A DNA stretch of 64,000 nucleotides from Deroplatys truncata (taxonomy: Eukaryota; Arthropoda; Insecta; Mantodea; Mantidae): contig CM060990.1 in NCBI GenBank assembly GCA_030765065.1, positions 10,973,501 through 11,037,500 of the forward strand, read 5' to 3'. How positions within the stretch are numbered: position 1 is the first letter of the stretch; every line of letters begins with the position of its first letter. Shown here one piece after another: positions 44,340 to 54,913 of the stretch. Made by a program: the position numbers and the translations under genes. The notes beneath the pieces are model-generated. The model was not told the DNA's origin and searched no databases. It saw only the letters and a list, made by a program, of their open reading frames with translations.

Positions 44340-46130
44340 ACTAGGTTTTTACTTAGAACATATTTTGAAGACATTCATCTCCATTGTCAGCTGGGACTAA
44401 ACAAAACACCAGTTACAGTATCTAGAAGCAGACAAAGGAAACAAGATCGTTGTTATAGAAAAAGATGAATGCACAAACAAGGTAGACACTTTACTACACA
44501 AGGGAGAATACAAAGAAGTACCATACAACCAATTTAATTAATGTGTGTCAGAAGTCAACAACACTCTTTCATCAACCACTAACCACTTTGATAACAACCA
44601 GAGAAAAATAGTTTTTGAATCTACATAACTCAGTTTTACCATAGATATATTTCCTACAAAAAATACACAAGCATATGAGACCAATTATGAACAATATTGA
44701 TGCACCAACATACAAAATTGCCAGAGGGCTGGTGAATAAGTTCAACTCTTTTGGAAAATTCGCAGAACTGAGCATAACCTGAGTATAAACCTTTACAGGT
44801 TTAATCCAAAAAATCGAAGATATTCAGATACCACCAGAAGAAATCCTAGCCTCTTTTGATGTAACATCACTTTTCACAAACATTCCTACTGGCAAAATAC
44901 AAAAATTGCTAAAGATTAGTTAGAATTATTAAAACTGCCAGAAACGGAAATAGACAAACTGATGAAACTGACAAACTTGTGCATCAAGTAAAACTTCTTC
45001 AGATTCATTCACAACTTACATCAGCAAACCTCAGGTCTTTCTCACAACTATTAGCATCCTAGAGATTCATCTAACAAAATCCATTCCACATGTTTTTAAA
45101 GTCTGGTTAAGGTGCATAAATGACAGTTTTGCATTTGTACCAAAGAAGGATTTAGATGACACCCTAAAACTGTTAAATTTATAAGACTGAGCCATAAAAT
45201 TCACCTAGGAAGTAGAAAAAGACAGATGGCTATCTTTTCTAGATCTCAAAATTATGAGACACGATAACTTAATTGAATTTGAAAAATATACAGAAAACCC
45301 ACCCATGCAGACAAGTATATAAAAACAATAATCGCAATACTAAATCACACCAATATGCAATATTCCATAGCTTCACCTACAAATTGGTAAATACAATGGA
45401 ATATCAACATGTTTTGAAAGTAGTCACACAGAATGAATTCAGTGCCCACATATTGGACAAACTAATACAAAAATACAAAAGACCAAAAAAATGTTTAAGG
45501 GATCACCACTCGCAATAGCAGAGATATCTCACCAAAAAGATTCATTTTCCATACAAAAATTCATAACAAATTAATAAACTGTTCCTATAATATGGCTTAA
45601 AATTGGCTCCATACAATTAGCACAACCTCAGAAACTTACTTCATCATCTGCTAAGGACTCTATACCAATCACCAAGAAATCAGGGATTTACTAGATTGTG
45701 AAGACTGCCATGAACTGTATATAGGAAAGCTAAGACAAACCTACAAACCAGACTAAAGGAACATCTAAGAAATTGAAAAGCAAGCCTAAGCAAATAGACA
45801 TATCTGCAGTAGCTCACCATTTTTGGTCAATAGAACACAACATTCAACAAGAAATAAAGCTTTTAAAACATGCCAAAACACGAGCAGAACTCACAGTACA
45901 AGACAAACTCCACATTACCAGATATGCATGCAGAGTAATGAATTTTAAAATTCCATCAGTTGACAACATACTGAAGTACTCCACTAGTTAGCTAGATGGT
46001 AACATAACCAGCACTAATTAGAGTATCCCCTTCCAAATTCCAGTGGACATACAGCTAATGATGGAGATGTATTTCTTTGAAACATGTTCTGAGTGAAAAT
46101 TTAGTAAATGAAACTAGTATCATTAATCCA
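44340..46130 (+). mobile_element. Penelope-like element, degenerate, with RT and GIY-YIG remnants
   Basis: In shifting + frames, 44421-44520 gives LEADKGNKIVVIEKDE, the family's DKGN block. RPIMNNIDAPTYKIAR is at about 44678, and ASFDVTSLFTNIP (first catalytic Asp) at 44846-44887. A degenerate Y/V-DD (CINDSFAFVPK) is near 45113, KFT.EVEKDRWLSFLDLKI near 45195, and YRKPTHADKYI near 45283. At 45697-45775 CEDCHELYIGKLRQTYK, EHLRN is a GIY-YIG nuclease core, typical of endonuclease-bearing Penelope elements. A C-terminal frame at 45773-45991 ends FKIPSVDNILKY. The ends carry inverted matching sequence (44350-44395 against 46045-46100). More than a dozen stops make it inactive. Confidence 0.88.
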
Positions 46131-46319
46131 ATCACAATATCAGTAAGGTAATGCATTGTTATTTATTCACACATATGTTCTTAATGGAGATGAAAGCAAA
46201 AACCATCAAAGAGTAAGATCTCATTTGTAGTAGTTAAGAAAGTGGAGACTGTGCCTCAATTCCTGCTGTTTCAAAGAACAGAACATATAAACTGATCACT
46301 GTTTATCATGCAAAGATGA

Positions 46320-47540
46320 ATATATTCCTGAAAGTAAAGGAAGAGTTATTATTAATTAGGAGAAGACCATGTGAGATTCTCTTTGATGTAGCAATATGAA
46401 AATTTGCTTCATTCACAATCTGTGGTTGTAACAAAAAATGTAAAGTTCCTGTTGAACAGAGAAAAGTTCTGTTCAGAGTGATCAGAGAACTAAGAGAATA
46501 ATGACAATAGGTGGCATGGATAAAGTCATCAGTTGCCTACTTCAAACCAGAGAAGAGAGAAAACATGAGGCACATTGTTTCAGTGGGATAGATAAACCAC
46601 ACATGAGCACAAGTGCAATAACAATAGATTTTAGGTAGAAATATTAGTCTTTGAGGGACAGATTTTGACAGTGACAGTAACTTCTATTTCAAGCTGCATA
46701 GTATTTTAGAACCACAGATTAGGAAAGCAACAATACAGAAAGAGTTGAGAGTATCAATGCAAAACTTGCAAAAAGACAAGACAAATGTACTGGTATGCAA
46801 AATTGTTGCTCTTGACAGTGCTGCCATGGAGGATCTTGTGATTGTATCAGAAGAATATCCTGATAAAACTGTAATAAAAGCAAATTAAAGAGGGAATCAT
46901 TCGAAAACCGCAGAAAAGTTTGTGAAAAAGTTTCAGACAAACATTTTAAACATGATGTGCATACTTTGATGGAAGAATAGACCAGACTCTAAAACTTATA
47001 ATGAAAGACAACAAAAACTATCATGAAACTAAGGCTAAAGAGCACTATCTCCAAGTAGTAAAACCTGGTGTTAATTATCTTGATCAAACTTCATTAAATG
47101 AATGAGTGACTGCATAAAAGAACATTGCCTCCCCATGAACTTTGAAAACAATTGCAGGTAATGCTAAAGAAAACCTTTGAAAACCCATAAGTAGATTTCT
47201 CATCTAAATGCTGCATAGACATGATTAATTGGAAAGATAATGTAGTTACAGAACCTCCAGCTTTAAGCCATGTCAAAACAAGTAAGCTTGAAGAATTCTT
47301 AAGTAGTGAGTATGTTTCAACATAGAGATTCTTCTGTTCCCATGTCACAGTCAAGCTGTTGAGAGACTTATTAAACTTGTCAGTGAATCTGCATTATCTG
47401 TATATGGAGATAAAGAGATTTGGTCTAAACTTAATGCAAGAATGACATTGCCTACAACATATAAAAAGAAAAGTGAGTACTTTGGGTTGAGAAAAACAAT
47501 TAATGTGGGAATTGGCAATTGTTCCACAAATTAATTTTTA
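46320..47540 (+). pseudogene. Degenerate coding remnant of unknown mobile-element-like protein
   Basis: Protein-like stretches appear on the + strand: KETKAKEHYLQ...KPGVNYLDQTSLNE at about 46990-47104, and FPCHSQAVERLIKLVSESAL followed by RMTLPTTYKKKSEYFGL at about 47333-47490. They are separated by stops. These resemble a repeated insect protein family of unknown function that I associate with mobile elements. I cannot name the family or a reaction. It could equally be a decayed host-gene copy. Confidence 0.45.
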
Positions 47541-49699
47541 GGTAAGGATCATAGTCCAGCTGGTTGGATTGACTCAAAATCAGCCAACTCCCCACAGTGA
47601 ATTCTGTGTTGATTTAGCCTCTCATTCATGTCATGTGAACAAATGTCAGTTAAATAATATAGCCTGAATTCATATGACATTTAAAGTTACAGACAATATC
47701 AAGTAAACAGCTGCAAAAAAAATAGATACTACATAATCATATTGTTAAAATTTCAATGAGATTGTGCTTCTGTCAGAATTTTGTTTAGTATGCAGAATAA
47801 ACAGGTCATTGTGCAATTTTTTAAACCTGTCATTGAGACACCTTAATTAACAGCCTCCAAAGCTTTTCTGGTTGATGAATGTGTTGGAAGGAAATTAGAA
47901 ATTTACCTCATTACCTTCCCTCGGCAGATAGACAGGGGCAGCCTGTCCAATTGGGCTAGATGGGTCAGGCCTCCCTTAAAAATTGTGGAACATCGTTTAT
48001 CATTATTATCCTTCTGTTTAAAATACTATAAATTTGCATTGAATAAACATAGCCTATAATATAAATAAGTTATAGTTTCTTAGATCTATTTTGCACTGGC
48101 ATGGTAAACAAACTTCCTTTCTATGATAGCATGCTGCTGTGGTCCACTCAACAAAAATAGCACGAAGATGTGTTTAAACTGTGTTCATTCATGGGCCAGG
48201 TTTTTAGGACTTATAGTTGTCTTCCCTTAAGAGGGAGTTTGCCTTTCTTTGCTTATATTTGTGTTCTGGTGGGCAAGTCCTCCTATCTCTTTCACTTGGA
48301 TCGTCTTAAAAACCATCAGCATCTTACATCTGACTTATGCACTAGACAATATAATACAAAAACAAAACAACTTTACCCTGTTCACATGGATTCTATAAAG
48401 GAGAATACATACATTCATACATGCAGTACATACCTGGAAACCTTTTTGTCACTTGCAAGGAAAAATGCTGAATGACTTTGGCCTACATTAATTGTAGCAC
48501 TATCTTTTTCCGCTGGACTGTGCCATAACAGTAATTATCAGTTAAGAGAAGACATTTCAAAAACAAGTATCTTCGAGTCACAGCTTTGTTTTGTCCATAT
48601 TATTGCCTCTGGTGGCTTTCTTTTATTTTCCCAGTGGGTTTTCTTCGTATTTTGTTAAGATTTACAGAAAGTAAAAATGCTGCATGTAGAATGTGCCCAT
48701 GTATTTTGCAAAATAAAACCAAAAAAAAGCAAGTAGATGATTAGTTGATTACATTTTCCTTGTGTAACTAGATATTGCATAATTACAACTGGTAAGCACC
48801 TTATAAGTCTTTTGAGAAAAACAACCAGTGGGAGGTGTTTCCATCATTGCCAAACAGTAACTTTCTTATCTGCTTTTCAAGAATTTCTTTCTCATCAGCG
48901 AAAGCATTTTATGCCCTTTTTAAGAATACTATGGCTTTGAATGGATTCTGAAATGCAGAAAAAGTGAAAGCATTCTAAACATTTTCACACAACCAAAATA
49001 TTTAGGCCAACACATCCAAATTTGTACGCATTCTTGGAAGAAAGATGTATCAAATAGTGTATAAACAATTAATTTTTGTTAATCATTAATTCTAAAAAAC
49101 TTAAAAAGCTATTTCTCAGTACAAGTGAAATATACATTTACAAAGACACATTTATGACTAAATTTTGCTTTCGTGAAGCAAAAAAATGAACAACAAATAG
49201 TGAATGATGTTATTTGTACTGTTGGTTCTCTGAAATTCAGTTTATTTAAACACTGAAAGATATTTGTCTGACTTATAACATTTGAAACTGTATTGTTTAC
49301 AAACGTTTAGATTTTAAACAGGCATAATGCTGTGAAACTAGTATACATTTAGTTATGTAAATAATACTTGAGCTTCAGCAGGTTGCTGTAGTAAGTCTGT
49401 GAAGTTTTGCATGCCTGCATAAATTAAACAAATAATTAATTGGTTAATACTTGTAATTACTCATTGCCATAATTTCTTACACTGTATTCTTAAATAGCCC
49501 AAATCAGCATCAAATGGTTGTTTTGGGAGGGGTAGAGGTTCCCGACACTGTTTACTGGCAGCCACTGCAGATAGGCCTGTGAAGCTAGAGAACATATGGA
49601 GGAGCCTGCACATTCAGATAAAAATACAAAGCTGTTTATAGTAATACTAACCAGCTGCCCAACATTGCATATGTAGCTTTTTAAACTCAAATGTCAAAT
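47541..49699. other. Intron sequence, nothing firm
   Basis: A 101-codon + frame at 48170-48475 ends in a segment faintly like LINE C-termini. I do not call it. Confidence 0.4.
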
Positions 49700-50660
49700 G
49701 AATTAATTTCATTTCCTGTAATTTGTACCTGTACCTAAAATACAAGTGTCCAATGTTTTGTCCAGATTGGTCAAATAGTGACAGTTTGTACATAAGGGGT
49801 TGAAAAGCATGGGTAAGGGTAGCTTTTTGAAGTTGTGTGGTATCCTATAATTTTTGCAAAATGCTATAGTCCAAATGTGCAAATTTGTGCAACGGTTGAC
49901 CAAGCAGTTTAGTTTTATCTATAAGGGTTTCAAAATAAAGTAAGCATAGCTTTTAAAAACTTTGAGTACTAATCCAAAATAAAGATTAGGTGATTTTTTG
50001 AAGTTTGTACATAATCTATGATTTTTTCCAACTCCTACTGTATAATTGTGCAATATTTTGACCATATGGTTTAGACAGTGCAGATTTCTACACAAGGGGT
50101 TGAAAATACGGGAAGGGTACTTTTTTTTCGAGTAGTAACATAGCTTATAATTTTCATTGGGTCCTATAGTATAACCATATAAAGTCTCATCTTGAAGGTC
50201 AAAGAATGTTGATTTATATGTTAGGGGTTGAAAATAGGGATTAATGTAAGGGTAGCTTATCATTTTTGTCAGTTTCTAGAATAATCCAAATGTATCTGAT
50301 TTTGTCAGAAACATACCAAAAATATTACTTGATAAAACTTCAGTGAAGTATGAGGGAAATGTGGCAATATGAATGATATATCACTCCCCTGAACCCCCTA
50401 TAAAATAATTCAATTTTAAACTATTTCAAGCCTCCCCATTTACACCTTTGTGCTAAAATCATTTAAAAAATCTGTCATATTTGCAATAAAATGCCAAAAG
50501 TAGCTTCTGATATCCATATTCAACGAAAGGGGATTGAAATTTGGTGACATGAATATGAAAAAGATACCCCCAACCCCCAGTTTTCAAATTTTTGGAAACA
50601 TTATACAGCCTATGACCATCTGAAAGAATAGGGCTTTCCAGTGGTGAAAGAATTATCAAC
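49700..50660. repeat. Diverged tandem array, unit about 125-175 bp
   Basis: An anchor like GGGGTTGAAAA recurs at about 49796, 49925 (degenerate), 50096, 50224 and 50529. It is each time followed by GGGTA.CTTTTT, ATAGCTTATAATTTT and CCTATAGTATAA blocks. On the minus strand two neighbouring frames share FNPLC.N.H.L....K.L.....G.G.N.R, confirming a repeat unit of about 55 codons. No function is assigned; it is satellite-like. Confidence 0.7.
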
Positions 50661-51316
50661 ATTGATTATACATACACACACACATTTTCTCTTCTATAAC
50701 ACTAATATAGAAGATTTAGTGAAACTAATGCTTCCAAAATATGTCCATGTTTATAAGCAATGAAGTTTTATGGAAGTTATCGATTCCCCAAACGTTACTA
50801 TAAACTTCCTTATATTTTTAACTGGATGTATAGGCACCATATGTGTCTCCAAAGCATTCCAATGGCTTATAACTTTATGTAAGTAAAATTCTGTGTCACA
50901 AATCAACTTACTAAACAAGTCGTTCAATTACAAAACATGCTATCTCCACAAAATGTTGTGCCATCTTGTTGTGGACATTAAACTGTATATTTTAACAACT
51001 CGCACTATTACAAATGCCAATATTTGCCATAAAAAAAGAGATTTAAAGTTTGAGTACTTTTCCGAAGCCACTAAGTTCATCAACCATCACAAAAGAAAAC
51101 TAATTTTGTTTACACTATAACAAAACATATCATGTCCAATACATATCCAGTACTTTTAAACATGTGCCATTCTCAAGTCCAGAGAACTCTGAAGAGCATG
51201 CTAGTGTTACACTAGAAGACCTAGAATGCTACACAGAACTAATCTCCCAGCAGCAGGGATAACAAGGAACATCTAAAGATGAGGTAGAAAGGGAAGAGTA
51301 TTCTCACTTTGGGGAT
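50661..51316. other. Intron sequence, nothing firm
   Basis: A + strand stretch at about 51175-51310 reads like a decayed coding fragment (SVTLEDLECYTEL) but no family is recognised. Confidence 0.4.
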
Positions 51317-51324
51317 GTTCTTGG

Positions 51325-51774
51325 CAGAGACATACTAGGGAGGGGTTTTGGGGGTTGGATCCCCCCCTGTTAAAAGAAAATGTAAACATTAATAGGAAAA
51401 GGATACAAACATATTAAGATATCAGGGGCATGTTTTCATTCCAGTGCTAAATTTCAGTGCAATATCTCTTAGTTTAGAATATAACTAGAAACCCTATTTT
51501 GTAGTGAAATAAAATGGCCTGCAGCAGTAATATAAAATACTTCGCAGTGGTAAATAATTCTTATCCACAACACATTTGCTGCTTGGGATACACAAATTAT
51601 CCTATCCTAATTTTAATTTAAATTGCTGTACCTTAATTTGTGAGTATAAATTTACTTATTTAAATATTTCAACTCATAATTAACTTATATTTATCATTTG
51701 AATTGATACAAATTGTTTAAAAAACAGATTCCTATACATAATCCTCCCTTTATTATTTTCTGGCTACACCACTG
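51325..51774. mobile_element. Non-autonomous hAT-type element (450 bp) with perfect 8-bp target duplication
   Basis: The right end, reverse-complemented, reads CAGTGGTGTAGCCAG. The left end CAGAGACATACTAGG is its decayed counterpart. Identical 8-mers GTTCTTGG flank it (51317-51324 and 51775-51782). A G-rich then C-rich stretch (GGGTTGGATCCCCCCC) follows the left end. Eight-bp duplications with CAGTGGYGTAG ends are typical of hAT elements. There is no transposase frame inside. Confidence 0.85.
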
Positions 51775-51782
51775 GTTCTTGG

Positions 51783-52960
51783 TGATAAGGAAGATCTAAT
51801 TGTTTAAGACTAAAGTGCACACATCCTAAAGATTTGTCAAAATTAATGGTTATTTTTCCAGCTATTATATTTTGGTTTTATAATGAACCAGTGTGTATTC
51901 TAAAATGGTTGCAGATTTTCCTACTGTCCTGATTTTCTATTGTTCAGAACTGAGTTGAGTTTGTATAATATTATGTTGTTAAACATACTCCATTGTAAAT
52001 GGTATAACAATATGCTGTAAATCCCTCTTTAATTAATTGCAGTGGAAATTCCTGGTTTATCTTTATGAAAAAATTCACAGCTGCCATTATTACTGTTCCA
52101 AAATCCTTTATATCCATGGTCATGAAACAAAACATGTTATGGCCAACACATTTTATTTTTTTTATAATACATCTTGCCCTAGAATTTCATACAACTGCTT
52201 CAAAACACATTTGATTTAATGAGTTATTCATTAAAAATTTAAAGTAACCTAATACCTCTTACAGGAGATGAGTGACAGGTTTTCCTCATTTCCAAAAAAA
52301 TGTCCCTTGGAGTTAGCATGGTTTTTAACTGGATGGCTCAATTATTAGTATAACCTGCATCTTTGTTACAAGCTTTTTTAAAGTTTGTTTGAGTCGATAC
52401 CGGGTCAACATTTTTCACTTCACCTGTATTTGTTTAAAACACATTTCAAGAGAGTGAAATGTTAAGGATCACAGCACTGATGCATTACCAACTCTTCCCA
52501 CTCCACTGTGAGAAACCTCTGTTATATAATACATAATACAAGGATTTTCTAAGTAAGCAAGCTTTAAACATTTTCTTGCTGGTCTTAGTACCGATTCCTA
52601 ATGGGTTTTATGACATGTAATGCAAATTCAGTAGATTTTAGTTTCATCATTGAAACAATATGCTAGCTTTTGTGTCAATTATATAATATAAATCCATGAA
52701 GTCAAGAATTAGATTGCTTCTTTCGATCTGCCCATTTACAACTGACAGAATGTATTTCCTTCACTAGTATAAGGTATCTTAAATTTATAATACTACTTCA
52801 TTATGTTCTGTTTAATGGTATGTGTACCACACTGTTTTATTCATTTTCAGGAACATAAACTTTACCTTATAAGAAGAAGCATTAATGAAAATAATGGCTT
52901 CCAAAAGTGCTTTTTAATTTATTCTTCTCATATGACCATTAATGAAGTATTCTCTTTTAG
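51783..52960. other. Intron sequence before the transmembrane exon
   Basis: Nothing recognised. A frame running into the exon from 52942 has no conserved residues before the acceptor. Confidence 0.5.
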
Positions 52961-53110
52961 GAACAGTGAGTCCCAGTTTGGTAATGATGGAAACAGAAAC
53001 AGAACAACGAGCACCACTTCATAAAGATGTCAAAGTAGTAGTACTTGCTGTTTTCTCTGCAGTAGCACTCTGTCTAAGTCTTTTGGGTGTCTGCTTCTGC
53101 CTCAAAAGAA
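52961..53110 (+). CDS. Dscam-like: Dscam-like exon 6 in window: juxtamembrane and transmembrane segment
   Basis: This exon of 150 nt (50 codons) is phase 1 at both ends: acceptor TTCTCTTTTAG|GAACAG, donor AGAA|GTAAGT. The N-terminal 24 residues (TVSPSLVMMETETEQRAPLH) are a polar extracellular stalk after FN3-6. They are followed by one hydrophobic helix of about 23 residues (KVVVLAVFSAVALCLSLL then GVCFCL) and a basic stop-transfer KRS/KRK. This makes the product a single-pass type I membrane protein. Only one transmembrane exon was found between exons 5 and 7; insect Dscam1 has two alternative ones. That favours another paralogue, though an unnoticed second exon is not excluded. Confidence 0.93.
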
Positions 53111-53702
53111 GTAAGTATCAGATACAGAAAATTAAATACTACTAGAAAAATGTTTTAGCTGCAGCAGAAGTCATAACATTTCTATTCTCTGTGAAATTCA
53201 GATATTCAGATAATTTTTTTGGAAAATTAATACTTATATCAGCACATCAAAGTAACTACTTAATTAGGAAAACATGGAGTCTTTCAGTCCTGATCATGAA
53301 ACTTGAAAATTTACTGAATGTCTCGATAAATTTTGTTTTGTAGTATACTACATTAGACATAAATATATATCTACTACATCCTCAGTAAATAAAATCCCCC
53401 ACAGCTCTCTTTCAAATGGGTTTTGTCAAAGAGATTGACCTTTAGCAGCCCTCTCAGAGTATTATAGTGGATGCATCTTACACACTTCAGCCTAATCCCA
53501 TCTGAAGTTGTTTTTCCCATAAAATCTTTGCTTTTCTTCGCACATATCCAGCAATGAATTTTCAATAGCACATTCTGCATTTGATTCTTCTCCCAGCAGG
53601 ATGAAAGTATATTGCTTAGAAACACTGTCACTTTCCAGATCATCTGGTACAATAAAATCAGTTTCAACATTAGAATCAGCAAAAGAAAATCACCATTATC
53701 AT
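53111..53702. other. Intron sequence, nothing recognised
   Basis: No motif or repeat seen. Confidence 0.5.
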
Positions 53703-53711
53703 ATCTTTACT

Positions 53712-54008
53712 GTCATCCTCCATGGACTAGTGGTACCGTGCTAGCCTCTGGTTCCCGAGGTCGCAGGTTCAAAACCGACGGAGGGCGATGGATTTTTTTC
53801 GGGTGTAAAAATCCTTAGCACGGCTTCCTTCAGAAGAGAAGTAAAGCCGGTGGTCCCATGTCATAGATTTACAGCACGTAAAAGAACCTCAAGCCTGATA
53901 AAAGGCCTCTGAGTAAAATTTCCGGTCTTTCACGCCCAATATAGAATGGGACAGTAAGAACCATAGTAGTTAAAGAGCGTCCATAAATAAAAACTCAATT
54001 TAATTTAA
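53712..54008 (+). mobile_element. SINE family 1, copy E
   Basis: Full-length copy with 9-bp duplication ATCTTTACT at 53703-53711 and 54012-54020, in the 1.6-kb intron between the transmembrane and tail exons. Confidence 0.93.
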
Positions 54009-54020
54009 ATCATCTTTACT

Positions 54021-54757
54021 ATCATTTGTATGGCTCAACAAATTGAGAATACAGTTCTGGTTAGTTATTAAATAATTAAAATCTGAAATAGTCATAATCA
54101 TTAATAGGATTAAAATTTTAACTTGGTAGCTTAATAAGTAGTCTTCTGTTTCCAATATTAAAAAAGCAATGCCTCTATAAAAATGTACCTGTGTTTGTTT
54201 TTAAATTTATTAGTCTTACAACCAGGCAACACAATGAAGTTACATGTAGCCGGTACATCTGTATCCATTGTCAAACTGGTGTAACAAATACAGGATTTGG
54301 GCTATTTGCTGCATGCCTACTGTTTGAAAAGCACTTCATATCATAGCTAAAAGAAGAAGGTGGAAAAAAATGCCAAAATCATTTTGGGCTAATGTCTTTA
54401 CTGTGTGTAACATAAAACAAGCTGTCTCTGATTTAATGTTCATACCTTCAACTCATGCATACCCAAGTTGTACTCACCCACAAAACATATACAAGGCTTT
54501 CTTGAAAGTTGATTATGCAGTTGTACTAAGATGATTGTGTATTTCTTTGAAAAACATTACCAATATGTCCATTTTTTCCAACCATACAATTATATTCCAT
54601 AAATATTATCTACTGTGTTCCATGGAATCTTTATTACTTAGATACTTTAATACCTTTTTAAGTATAAAACTCTTATACATAAACATTTAGCTTAATCCTT
54701 GAATGTTCAGTATCTATAGTTGCTGTTACAACCGACTCTCTCTGCTTTTGTTAACAG
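54021..54757. other. Intron sequence before exon 7
   Basis: Nothing recognised. The pyrimidine tract CTCTCTCTGCTTTTG precedes the acceptor. Confidence 0.5.
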
Positions 54758-54913
54758 AGGCTGGATCTAACCGAGCATCTCCCCATCCAAGTCTACAAGA
54801 TGTACAGGCTAGTGCTACACAGGATAACAAGCATAATCTTGCACGACGTGAACAGTATTATGCTACAGTACGTAAGCTTCCACCTTCCCCTGCGACTCTT
54901 GAATGTATTCCAG
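54758..54913 (+). CDS. Dscam-like: Dscam-like exon 7 in window: start of the cytoplasmic tail
   Basis: This exon of 156 nt (52 codons) is phase 1 at both ends: acceptor TTGTTAACAG|AGGCTGG, donor TTCCAG|GTAGGA. The peptide AGSNRASPHPSLQDVQAS, NKHNLARREQYYATVRK is strongly like the membrane-proximal tail of insect Dscam proteins. It is followed by KLPPSPATLECIPG, with a PxxP-type motif of the kind that binds SH3 adaptors, and a tyrosine pair (YYATV) that could be phosphorylated. In Dscam proteins the tail continues for several exons. The next exon must start in phase 1 and was not found up to 64000, so the gene probably continues past the window. Confidence 0.92.

Noticed and set aside
48170-48475. 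101-codon frame as a LINE C-terminus or a gene
   Set aside because: Only a faint resemblance, with no neighbouring RT motifs or tail.
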